DNA of 64,000 nt from Fasciola hepatica (Eukaryota; Platyhelminthes; Trematoda; Plagiorchiida; Fasciolidae): NCBI GenBank assembly GCA_948099385.1, contig CANUEZ040000024.1, positions 19,914,001 through 19,978,000 of the forward strand, read 5' to 3'. The stretch's first letter is position 1. Each line of letters opens with the position of its first letter. Both the position numbers and the translations under genes were made by a program. The notes under the pieces were generated by a model. The model saw only the letters and a program-made list of their open reading frames with translations. It was not told the origin of the DNA and ran no database searches. Shown here piece by piece: positions 33,271-43,599 of this stretch.

Positions 33271-36143
33271 CCTGGTGGACGCACGATGCCGGAGAGTTGT
33301 CGACCGGCAGACCTCTCTTTCCGTAACCGGGTCATATTCCTCCGTAAATCACATCACGCCCCTATACATCGAACCGCAGGCCGAACACTCATACGCAGAC
33401 CTGCTTTCAGCTTACCCGGCAATGCTAAGACAATCTGGCCCCCTTCTCGCGGTGACCACTAACGTTACCCACCATATTGTCACTAAAGGACCCACAGCAT
33501 TTAGCCGACCACGTCACTTGACACTAGACAAGCTACGCGTAGCACAGGCTGCGTTTGAACACGTGCTAGAATTAGGCATAATACGCTCGTCCGGTAGCCC
33601 TTGGGCCTCGCCCCTGCACATGGTTCCTAAACCTAATAACGATTGGCGCCCCTGCGGTGACTACAGGGCCCTCAACCAGGCTACTGTCCCGGACAGGTAC
33701 CCCATTCCACATATTCAAGATCTCACTTCTACCCTGTCTGGTTGTTCTGTTTTCAGCAGAGTCGACCTCGTCAGAGCCTACCACCAAATTCCAGTAGCAG
33801 AGGCTGACATCCCTAAAACCGCTGTCACAACCCCATTCGGACTATTCGAGTTTTTGCGCATGCCTTTTGGGCTCAGCAATGCAGCCCAAACCTTTCAAAG
33901 GTTTATGCATGAGGCAACACGCGGTTTGAAGAATGTCTACGTGTACTTAGACGATATTTTGGTAGCAAGTTCTTCAAAAGAAGAGCATATGACACACCTG
34001 CGTGCTCTTTTTGAGCGCCTTAGCCAACACGGTGTAACCATTAACCCTGCTAAGTGCGAATTAGGTAGGACAACCATCACGTTCCTAGGTCACGAAATCT
34101 CAGCCTCAGGCATACATCCCCTGCCTGACAAGGTGGCGGCAATTCGCGACTATCCTGAGCCTCACTCTTACCGACAGTTGCGCCAATTTTCTGGCCTGGT
34201 TAACTTTTATCGCCGCTTTATCCCACACTGCGCCGAAATAATGCAGCCTCTAACAGACCTTTTACGTGGAGGTAAGCGGAAATTCATTTTTCCCGACACG
34301 GCGCAGGCAGTGTTTACTTTGATCAAGGATGCTATCGCCAACATAGCACTCCTTGCACATCCCGATCCTTCTGCTCCCCTGGCATTAGGAACAGATGCTT
34401 AGGACACGGCTGTTGGAGCAGTGTTGCAGCAATTCGTCAAAAATTCATGGCAACCAATAGCTTTCTTCTCCAAGCGTCTCCAGCCTTCGGAATCCCGATA
34501 TAGTACGTTCAGCAGAGAACTACTGGCAATTTATTTGGGTATCCGACACTTCCGGCACATACTCGAGGGTCAAACATTCAGTGTTCATAGATCATAAACC
34601 ACTAGTGTACGCCCTCCAGTCAGCTTCTGACCGATATTCGCCACGCGAGATTCGCCACTTAGACTATGTTTCGCAGTTTACTACGGACATTCGACACGTC
34701 TCTGGGGCACACAATCCCGTAGCAGACGCACTCCCACGCGTCCACAATATCGACTACTCACTACCCATGGGCATAGACCTAGAAGCAATCGCCGCAGCCC
34801 AAACGACAAATCCTGAGGTAGAGCAACTCAGACACAACAGCTCCCTGCACCTAGTGGCAGTGGCCCTTCCAACTTCGGACGTAAATATCATTTGCGATGT
34901 GTCACAAGGTCGACCCCGACCACTAGTTCCCGCCAGTTTTTGCCGACGAGTTTTTACCAGCCTCCACAACTTACCGCACCCTGGGGTAACCGCCTCAGTG
35001 AAACTAGTCACCGAGCTATTCGTCTGGCCTTGCGTCAAACGTGACGTACGTCTTTGGGCTCGTGCTTGTCCCCAGTGCCAACGAGTTAAGATACATCGTC
35101 ACACCAAATCTACTTTAGGCACATTCTGCGAACCGGACGCACGCTTTCATCATGTGCATGTGGATCTCGTGAGGCCACTTCCGCCATCCAATGGCTGCGT
35201 CTACATCCTCACTTGCGTAGATCGTTTCACTCGCTGGCCACAGGCCATACCTATTCCTCGCCCAACCTCAGAGGAAGCTGCAAAAGCATTTCTAACCGGT
35301 TGGGTGAGTCAGTTCGGTTGCCCTGCTATCGTGACCACTGATCGCGGTTCTCATTTCGACGGCGCCTTCCACGAGCTACTAAACGCATTCGATTGTCGAC
35401 ACAACAAGACGACGGCCTATCATCCTCAGGCCAATGGCATGGTGGAGCGATTCCATCGCCAGCTGAAAGCAGCCCTTCGTGCTCGTGATAATCCATTATG
35501 GAGTGAAGTTTTGCCGATCGTTCTCTTAGGACTACGTAACGCCGTTAAAGCCGATATGGGTGTTACGGTGGCTGAACTGGTTTATGGTTGCACACTACGA
35601 CTTCCAGGTGAGTTGGTTTCTCCATTACCACCTATGAGTTTTAATTACGGGGATTACGCAAAACGGCTGTCGCACCAAATGCGGGTGATAAAGCCCACCC
35701 CACCACGAAAACAAACCCTGAGCAACTACATACCTACCGCTCTAGCTACCACGAGCCATGTGTTTATTCGAGTAGATGCAGTGCGATCACCACTGCAGGC
35801 GGCTTACTCTGGCCCGTTCCGCGTCGTCCAGCGAAAGGAAAAGAAATACGTGGTGGACGTCGAGGGCAGGAAGGAGACCATCAGCATAGACCGCCTCAAA
35901 CCAGCCTTCATCGAGGCAGAACCCACCTCGAACAGCCCTCTCAGTGTCTCTACCTGCTCGCAACCTTCGGTTAGTCGTCCCGAGTCGGCCCCTGTTACTC
36001 CCACTAACGACCCCTTGTTACCTGTTGCAACACAAAACTCCACGAAAGACACAGCTGCACCGGTCAACAGGAGAAATCGACGCGGCCGCGAGCTGCGACA
36101 GCCAACGAGGTTTTCTGAATATGTAACAGTTGTATATATTTAA
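33180..36143 (+). pseudogene. CsRn1-like Pol: end of protease, RT, RNase H, integrase
   Basis: The end of the protease ([16 protein letters not shown]) lies near 33,220. RT blocks follow: [34 protein letters not shown]; and YLDDILVAS with YLDD at 33,944-33,955. A single TAG at about 34,399 interrupts at the start of RNase H (a sense codon in relatives). The frame shifts near 34,575 and then reads IDHKPLVYALQS. Integrase runs from about 34,900: a zinc-binding H2C2 segment ending CPQCQRVK, then the DDE core (HVHVDLVRPL; TTDRGSHFDGAF; YHPQANGMVERFH). The C-terminal GPFRVVQRKEKKYVV and IDRLKPAF blocks are typical of this lineage. The last about 60 residues are Pro/Thr-rich. One stop and one or two shifts are the only lesions seen. 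Confidence 0.88.
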
Positions 36144-36726
36144 GTTTACTCTTCATATTCAACTTGTGCATAGTCCTATTATACATGAATGCACGACCAC
36201 GTGGTGATCACGACAAGGGTGGCGGCAGCCTGTATTGCGCCGGTATGTCCCCCTCAGTCGAATATCCGATCGCGTCCCGAGGCGCAGCTTCCTTGTGTTT
36301 CTTTCCTTCCAGCTCGTCCCGTCAGACAGAACCACATGGAATTCCAGGATCTCGCATGGCTCCAACACAAGGCTCACTGGATTGCGACTGGACTCATTTG
36401 ACGCCGGACGCTGGCTCGCTTACGAAAGCAATGACAACCACAGGGACACGGAACTTTGGGATATGCCGACGACGACAAACCCTACAACACAACCACCACT
36501 GCCAGGTCACGAACAGGATCTACCCCGGTCGGATAAAATTTTGAGGAGGACGCAATTTTGCGATCGACGCACAGCGACCAGTGTGAGTCATGGAGAACGG
36601 CTTGTGCTGGATTCGCTGTTGTGTTCGACCGCGGCGGGAGGCATGGAAAACATCTCTCGCCACCGAATCCGACGTACTCATCACGGGTCGAAGCCCAACT
36701 GCGTCGGCCTTCTAGGGGGAGACCTC
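36144..36726 (+). other. 3' region of the CsRn1-like element, with polypurine tract
   Basis: This is about 580 bp between the pol stop and the 3' LTR. The tract AGGGGGAGA (36,714-36,722) precedes the LTR. Part of the region (about 36,310-36,450) and the tract with its upstream flank match 53,330-53,460 and 53,050-53,150 of the second CsRn1-like remnant. The open frame at 36,235-36,765 has no recognisable domain and runs into the LTR. Confidence 0.7.
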
Positions 36727-36996
36727 TGTAGTGCTACCAATAAAGCACTCTATGACGAAGACTAACAAATTTGTTTAGTTGAACAATGACCGTTTTTGGT
36801 GGCGCCACTTGCTTTGCCTGTGTACGTCGTCTGCACGCCGTTGCGCTCCTCCAATACACACGTTGTCCCGCTCCAGCGTTTTGAGTTCTGCTTTGCGCGC
36901 TGCCGAGTATATTCGCTATCGTGTCACATACCGAGGACCACGGGCTATAGACTCTATACGGGAGCAGGTCCTGACTTAACTGAGATAAATCCTAAA
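36727..36996 (+). repeat. 3' LTR of the CsRn1-like element
   Basis: This is 270 bp, the pair of 31,639-31,908, with five visible differences. Those are one in CACTCG/CACTCT, one in TTTATTT/TTTAGTT, two in GCTCCGC/GCTTTGC and one in GTACATC/GTACGTC. Confidence 0.93.
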
Positions 36997-37000
36997 CTAC

Positions 37001-37023
37001 GCATTGCTCAAACATTCATTACA
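37001..37023 (+). repeat. 3' LTR of the outer BEL/Pao element (last 23 bp)
   Basis: GCATTGCTCAAACATTCATT followed by ACA matches the LTR end at 10,643-10,665 with a few changes. Right of it lies CTAGG, the putative right target-duplication copy. Confidence 0.88.
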
Positions 37024-37759
37024 CTAGGACCTTGCCTGCGACGCCATACGTTAACTAGTCCCCGTCAAATATTTGTTCTTGATTCAAAACAGGTTGGGTA
37101 CTTTTTTGTGTTAGGTGCCAGGGTGATCGATCCCCACACCCTTTTGCCCTGGGGCCGACATTACTTTCCCTCTGATCTTCTACCTTCGGGCGTTAGACTT
37201 CCTCAGTGTCCTCTGAGACTGTATTGAACCATGCATTTTGGAGGTCTATTATCGTACCGCACTTTTTCGTCAGCTCCCGCGGTATGAGCTGGATGGCCCT
37301 CCTTATCAAGTCACATTCTGACCACGGTTAGCTGGGATAGGTTTTGAATTTGAGGAAACTTTCCGCCGGGTCAAGGACTGCTGCTTTAGCACATGACACT
37401 TTCGGACAAAAAGAGTAATGTTTCTGCCTTTATCATTATCGTCCATATCGTCGTGCCGAGCAACGACTGGACAGTGTGCACGGCCAAGGGAAGTTCAGTC
37501 CGTAGTGTCCTCATGCAAGAGTGTGGAAAGCAAAGTGAAGAAATACACACTAGATTTTGCCTGAAACGTTTATCTAACTGGGCTTTGTTTAGGTATATAG
37601 GGCATCTAGATGATTTGAATTTAGCGTCATCCACACCTAAGCTTAACCGGATGGCTTAGCTTCCGCTTTTGTGCCGTTGAAGCGGTTTTTGTTGCAGTTT
37701 CAAGCTCCTCGTGTCCCATTACTCAGAGGGTCATGAGGTGGTTTGCCATTCAGCATCAG
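37024..37759. other. No gene recognised; right flank of the nested block
   Basis: It begins with CTAGG, the putative target duplication of the outer element. A minus-strand stretch near 37,200-37,320 (CDLIRRAIQLIPREL) is open but I do not recognise it. Confidence 0.45.
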
Positions 37760-38977
37760 CTATTCAGATGAACTGTACCGGTGTGCCTCTAACTCTTTCT
37801 TGAAGTCAACTACTTTTTGGGCCTCCACCACCAAGGGCGAAAGTTCACTCCACCGATTCAATACTCGTTGAGTGGAGAAAGCTGCCCTAACAGCCGTAAA
37901 GCTACTGCTTTTCAGAAGCTCCAGCTCGCGTCCCCTGAAGCTTTTAACTTTGTTTCTGGGTAGCATCTGAGGTCTTCGCATGTTCGGGAGGCCTCTCACA
38001 AACGTGAGCTTCCCAGTGATATCACCCTCAATCCTCCTCCGTTCCAGAGAAAACAGCCTTATTTCTCTAAACCTCACTACACAGGGCCGGCTCCAAACTT
38101 CATCAAACATTCGTGTGAACTTCCCTCTTACGCTTCCAAGTAGCTTACCGTCCCTGACAATATTTGGATGCCACGCTTGATTTGCGTACCCTAGAAATAG
38201 TCTCACTTGGGCTGTGTAGAAAGGCAACAGTACCCTCGGCTTGAATGAGGCAGCGGCTCTCGTTAGTTGCGAGAAGTCACTGCTAACCCTTTTCTCGGCC
38301 TCCAGGCTGGCCCTAAAATTTTGAATTCCACGGCCATACATATCCCCTGGTATTTGGCAGTAGTTGTACTCTCCAAATCCGCAACAAGGGCCCTCACTCT
38401 TCTCGTCTTCGTCAATTCTCCCCTTAACTTTACCCAAGAAGCAAAAGAGGTTTGTCGTGTACTCCCAATTCCTCACAAGGCCTTGTTGGTATACACCGAC
38501 TAATCAACTCCCGGACTGGAAGACAGCCATCTGGTCTCGTAGGCTTTTTTCCAGGGCTTTCAACACCCTAGATGTCCGGCCTGTTGGTCTGTAGTCGGAA
38601 GCTTCCCTGCCACTCTCGTCCTTGTGGATTGGCAACACTTGCGCCGGCTTCCAGTCACCTGGCAGTTGATGGTCACGCACACGACTTGGTGCTGCTGGAA
38701 CAGGTCGTGTCCGGACGGCAGCGTTTTCTGCGCTTCTCCATAGTTCGTAAACTTGCGTGACTGTTTTCTTCGAAAGGCGGGACTTTTGCGCATTATCAGC
38801 TCTAGCATTGAAAGAAGAGTGCAGTGCTTGAATTTTCTCTGACCATAAAACTACTTGACATAATTTGTAGTATACCGCTACCCGGAACCAGTCTTCTGTT
38901 TCGTCATACCACAGGGATGCCATTATGCTTGAGGGACGGATCACCGTAATTCGTGGAACCAGACGATTCCTTCGCAA
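37760..38977 (-). pseudogene. LINE ORF2 remnant lacking the RT palm
   Basis: Positions 38,977-38,504 encode the end of the endonuclease-RT linker and the first RT block (LPGDWKPAQVLPIHKDESG, then SDYRPTGRTSRVLKALEK). The next piece, 38,476-37,760 (238 residues), starts in a short unrelated stretch and continues with the post-RT domain. That domain carries YTAQVRLFLGYANQAWHPN, RRRIEGDITGKLTFVRGL and AFSTQRVLNRWSELSPLVVEA. The catalytic RT region with the FADD box is absent between them. The C-terminal half is strikingly open. It resembles CR1-like elements and abuts the 3' LTR of the Gypsy element at 39,049. Confidence 0.75.
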
Positions 38978-39048
38978 TCTAGAGCCCTACCCTCAATGCA
39001 TCTTTCTAGGATCAGAGAGAAAAGGTCTTCTTGGTTTGTGTCTGTCTA

Positions 39049-39271
39049 AGGTCAGTTATTCGGGAAATGCGATCAGTATATTGTTGCGGCATACAGGAAG
39101 GAAATATTGATTACTGTTCATCGTTCAGTGGCTTATAAAACCTCTTTCGCCAATCAGATTGCTCGATTTGCAATGTGCTGAACAAAAGCCACTTTCTGAC
39201 CAATCAGGAAGCGGCATTCATGAGGTAAAACGAAAATGTATCCAACACACCCTTCCTCCTTTGAGAAACTT
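39049..39271 (-). repeat. 3' LTR of the minus-strand Gypsy
   Basis: It aligns with 44,768-45,010. Shared words are AATCAGATTGCTCGATT, CACTTTCTGACC and the GTCAGTT edge. Boundaries are approximate. Confidence 0.65.
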
Positions 39272-40860
39272 CTACTTGCTTACCGGTCGGTAGCTTTGTC
39301 CACTGCGAGTTCTGGACGGTGAGTGCTCCTGTTCGGCGGGCGAATGTATGGTGTTGTCTGAATTAGTTTCTTCATAATCTTTTTCGGTTTCCTCGTCCTC
39401 TTCTTTGTTGTCGCTATCACTAATTTTCTCTTCCTCACCACCATCTTCGGATTTCCTCAGATGAACCCTATTTTTTCTTATCTAACGACCTCCCGAATGT
39501 GTTAGGTATGACCTCTTCGTTACGCGCGATGGTATCTCCTCTTTTACCCAAGACTTTTCTGACGGTCCCACTGGTTAAATCCAAACTGTCACCTGACTCG
39601 AGTTGATGCAGTGGTTTGCTTAGCCGATCGTAAGATCTTTTTTGCATTGCCATTCGCTTTTTTAATTTCGGCTTGACTACTGAAGGAGCTACGATATCTG
39701 GTTCCAGTAAACCAGCGTAAGCTGGTAGGATTGTGCGTGCCCACATTCCAGCTATGCTTTCCATCAGGTCTGTTTCCACCTTTTGTCGGAGACATTTCGA
39801 AGCCCAAGCGGAGCTCTAAACGGATCGCTGCCCTCAGAATTGCACTTCTTTAGTATCTTTCTCCGCCCGTTCACAGCGCTCTCTGCTTCGCCCTTGGACC
39901 GACTGTGGCAAGGACTGTTGATGTGATGGCGGGACTGCCATATTTCCGTGGAATGCTGGAATTCCTTGCTGTGAAACTGAGGACCGCCATCGAAAATCAC
40001 CCTAATCGTAATCTCACGTCGTGCAAAATTGGCCCGCAGCTTGTTGGTAATTTCTGCAGTTATTTTGCTTTCAGAAAGTCGGCTTAGAAGAAATAACTGT
40101 ACTAATCAGCGGTCACCGAGTGACTGTCCTTCCCATGGTAAAATATATCCAAAGCCACAGTTTGCCAGCGCTGGTCAGTTATTAGGTGCATTTGCTTCAG
40201 TTCTACCGTTTGTGGCCAGCCAAGTTGTCTACATGGTTTTCGATTTTCCGCCATCTGTTTAATCTGTTATGTTATACCAGACCAGTAGTATGATTCTGTG
40301 CCCCGGGTGATACATTTAGTAATACCTCCGTGTGAACAGTGTGACCATCGCAGAGCTTCTTTTCGAGAAGCTCTAGGGACCACCAGACGCTCACCTCGAA
40401 AAATCGGTTAATCTTCTGTGGTCAGCTCATTGCAAAACTCGAAAAAGGTAACGCTTCTTCCAATGGGGTTCTTTTTTCTTCTGGCCAATTATGAGCGATA
40501 AGTTCTTCCAGAGATTGTAGACAGGGATCTGCAGCCGTGGCGTTCTGAATTTGAGATAATTCAGCTTCCGTAACTGTCAATACAGTGTTCACCGTTTCAT
40601 TTCTACGTTCGCCTTTCGTATTCGGTAGTGTGGCCCCATGAGATTGCATGAGCTACAAACGTATGCTTTCCTAACTGATAACGAAGTTCGTAGCCATACC
40701 TTTGGAGATGTACTACCATCGATTGAAGTCTTCTTGGAGGTCGATTTAGCGGCTTATCCATAATCGAGATCAGTGGCATGTGATCTGAATATATGTGCGT
40801 AATTCGCCTGAAAGTGCAGTCACTTAACTTCTCCTGGGGCACACACTATTTCCAGTAGTT
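39272..40860 (-). pseudogene. Gypsy Pol: RNase H end, integrase and acidic tail
   Basis: Positions 40,842-40,603 hold the RNase H end (YSDHMPLISIMDKPLNRPPR, then YELRYQLGKHTFVAHAISW). An H2C2 zinc-binding segment follows near 40,290-40,400 (HGGITKC, YYWSGI). The integrase core near 40,000 reads FDGGPQFHSKEFQ with a second catalytic aspartate, and a SKGEAESAV block provides the third residue. The C-terminal QLESGD-type block lies near 39,600. The last about 65 residues (39,470-39,272) are strongly acidic (Glu/Asp-rich) and end in a TRSG-type motif. Several frameshifts and stops break the gene. Confidence 0.75.
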
Positions 40861-41975
40861 CATTTTCGACTTGCGCATATTTCCGTTCACAAATATTTAA
40901 CTTCCCACTACAATCATCAAGCGGGCGCCCATTTTGTAAAAGAACGGCTCAGAAACAAGTGTTGACTGCTATCACAGTGAATGCTTGGAAGCGAGGTGTG
41001 ATCATAATATGCTAGGACTGGGCCTCCACAACAAGCTGCTTTATGCAATCAAAAGCTACTTGTTGTTAATCTGGCCAAACCCACTTTTCTCCCATATGTA
41101 ATAATCGGCGGATTGGTCTCATCGATCCTGCTAACTCCGGTAAGAATCTGCTCGGCCAGCTGATTACCCCATTAGGACTCGAGAAGCCTTTCGCATCGGT
41201 TGGCGCCGGCTTTTATACAGTCGCTCTTACCTTTCCCGGATCCAGTTTGTTCCCTGCGCTTGTGATAATGTGGCCGCCGAACTTGACTGTTGTTTGACAA
41301 AATGTAAACTTTTGCCGTGATATATTGATTCCATCACTGACACATAGTTGAAGAAAATAGTCGAACCTTTTGTTATGTTCCTCGATATTCTCGCCGAAAA
41401 CTAAAACGTCATCTGCAACGCAGAGCGCTCCGGGTAAGTCGTCCACTGCTTGAGAAGTCTTCTTCCGGAATATTTTGCTCCATACATTCGGGCCGAAAGA
41501 CTGACGCCTCCAACGGAACCGGCCATACGGTGTGCAAACCGGGGTCAAACAACTCAAGGCTTCACCCAACTCTGCGTGCCAAAGCGCTGAAGCCAGGTCA
41601 ACTTTTGTGAACCAATGCGCGTTGGATAACTCAAGAAGAGTATCGTCAAAAACCGGTAACGAAAAGTGCTCTGGTCTGAGTTCTTTGTTCAGTGGTCTGT
41701 GGTCAATGCAAACGCAGAGTTCCCCGGATGCTTTCGTCACGATCACGATTTGACTCACCCAATCTATCGGTTCTTCAACTTTAATCAGGACATCCTTCGA
41801 TGTTGGAATGTCCAACTCGAGCTCAAATTTTTCTCTGACTGTATATGGAATATGCCTTGTCGGTAATGTCACAAAAATGTGCTGATTCGTATACGTTTAC
41901 CGCCGCCACTCCCGGAAGCTTTCCCAATTTCTCACCGAAAACCGAGGCAACTTTCCCCTGCTCACATTCAAATTA
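40861..41975 (-). pseudogene. Gypsy reverse transcriptase
   Basis: The 219-residue open piece at 41,872-41,213 covers RHIPYTVREKFELELD, WVSQIVIVTKASGELCVCID, HWFTKVDLASALWH and VADDVLVFGEN. VADD stands where YVDD or FADD is usual, so the catalytic pair is kept. Upstream (41,970-41,890) a GEKLGKLPG block marks the protease-RT joint. Downstream (41,200-40,900) are the connection and early RNase H, with stops. Confidence 0.8.
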
Positions 41976-43598
41976 AATCTCAGTAAGCCGGCACTACCGA
42001 GTAGGAGCACAGACCAAAGAACGTCCACGTTTCTGTGCATGATAACAACTTTCTCTAGCGCATCACCACCGATGCCCTAGTGGTTCTTTCTGCATTCTTA
42101 CTTAATTGCTTTTCAAAACTTCCAATTGCGTGCAAACCATTTATTGTTTGAAGTTCAAACGCAGCAGCCCACCCGGTTTACGCTATATTGCTAGCCTGAA
42201 GTAGTACTTATCAACCCTACGTTATTTAAACTCTCGAATTTAAACCCAGACCAAAATATGAAATGTGCCACCGACCGTTCATATAAACCCAACCAGTTCA
42301 TTATTAACTGTCGCCATTTATTATCATAACTCACATCTGGAACCACGTCCAGACTGCTGACATCATTTATTTCAGGTTTGTCGTCGTCCACTCTCTCGGA
42401 CTCCACTTTCGGTGACCAAGGTCCACACCTCGACCCGTACCGACAGAGACCTAAACGGAATCTTTTATACCAAACGGGATGGCAATCGAGCCACACGACC
42501 TAAAACACTCCCAAATGCTTACCAGTAGATTGACAGGCGTCTTCTGACGCAACACCTCTGCTACTGATGTCACTGCTGGAGTCTTCACAAATAACAGTTC
42601 ACAAGCTACCTTCTACTGGTTGACCGACACGTCCCTTACCCCGCCTGATGAACCATACCCACGGAATGCTGCACATCACCCTGGTCTCATGGTAAACAAT
42701 CCAATGACAGAGCCAGAATATGCAACACAGGAATATTTTACTCATTAAATTCCGATACGTCATCCGAAAGCAAGTCTACTTATCCCCCCCCATCCGTGGT
42801 TCCCAATGATGACGCCGAATATCACTAAGAATCAATAAGTCAAAATATTTTTGTCAGCTTAACAGAACAATAAGGCGCGAACCTACGACGGGGTTTTTCA
42901 CTCAGTTTTCTTTTGCAAGATTTCATTTTTCTTTTGATCGTTACCCGGCTTGAAATTGATTCTTCACCAATTCAAGGCCTTCAAGTTGCGCTCCTTTTTT
43001 CTGAATGATACGGGTTATTGATCCTGAACCTAAACTCACCTTTTATATGAATTGCTGTTTCCTCCACATTCATCAACGTTTCCTAGTCCAGTTCCACACG
43101 GTTTGTTCATATCTCCCCTTTTCGTGATGCACTCCGTTTATTGAGACCGGGAATATCCGTCATTCCGGGCCATCGTCGTCTTTATAGTGAGCCGTTCTCC
43201 TCATATTCACCAAAGTTCACGAGTGTACTCCCATTCATTTCTTTCAACTCTCCATGTTCATAACTTATTCCGTGCAAAGAACCCCAATAGGCCTCCTTTA
43301 TCCACACCTTGCACTATTTTGGTTTATAACTCATCCTTAGCGCTATATTTTCACGACATATTTTGCATTCCTACGGGCCACCACCAACCAACCCAGATTC
43401 GAAACCAAACCGTATTTGCCGCGCTAACCATTATCATTTCCGTTGATTAAAACAATTTCTAGCTATGTTGCTTTGCTTCTGACGATTTCGACTAGCTTTC
43501 TTGAAATTCGTGTATAGTTCATTGTTTTGAGTAACGTTGTACACCATGATCATGCGCATGCGCGTACGTCTCGACCATGGTCGAGAAATATACCATTA
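41972..43598 (-). repeat. 1.6-kb repeat with palindromic end (copy 2), target duplication ATTA
   Basis: The repeat itself is 41,976-43,594 (1,619 bp). The plus-strand word ATTA flanks it at 41,972-41,975 and 43,595-43,598, a candidate 4-bp duplication. It splits the Gypsy protease-RT joint. In its own orientation it starts GGTATATTTCTCGACC. The 18-bp perfect palindrome TCTCGACCATGGTCGAGA lies at 43,569-43,586, followed by further small palindromes (GCGCATGCGC, CATGATCATG). It ends TGTGCTCCTACTCGGTAGTG through TACTGAGATT. No coding frame is convincing. Confidence 0.7.
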
Positions 43599-43599
43599 T

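Larger units (their letters stand above)
31639..36996 (+). mobile_element. CsRn1-like Gypsy LTR retrotransposon, complete
   Basis: It is 5,358 bp with 270-bp LTRs at 31,639-31,908 and 36,727-36,996 that differ at five positions. CTAC is duplicated at 31,635-31,638 and 36,997-37,000. The order is LTR, PBS, Gag-protease, RT-RNase H-integrase, 3' region, polypurine tract, LTR. The tRNA-Trp-type PBS and a C-x2-H-x9-C-x3-C Gag finger fit the CsRn1 lineage known from trematodes and other invertebrates. Only about two frameshifts and one stop mar the coding part. Confidence 0.93.
10291..37023 (+). mobile_element. Outer BEL/Pao LTR retrotransposon, split by three insertions
   Basis: The element proper is in four pieces. 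They are 10,291-12,998 (5' LTR, gag, protease, start of RT), 19,697-21,871 (RT, RNase H, integrase N-terminal half), about 29,948-31,638 (integrase C-terminal half, 3' region, most of the 3' LTR), and 37,001-37,023 (last 23 bp of the 3' LTR). Their sum is about 6.6 kb. LTRs begin TGT and end ACA. The insertions are a minus-strand BEL/Pao element, a LINE-rich block and a CsRn1-like Gypsy. The first and third have exact target duplications, and reading across the first junction restores the pol alignment codon by codon. Outer flanks CTCGG and CTAGG match at 4 of 5 bases. Confidence 0.88.

Noticed and set aside
36235..36765. 176-codon open frame after pol, considered as an envelope gene
   Set aside because: It has no signal peptide, membrane segment or glycoprotein features, and it runs into the LTR. 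CsRn1-like elements normally lack an envelope gene.
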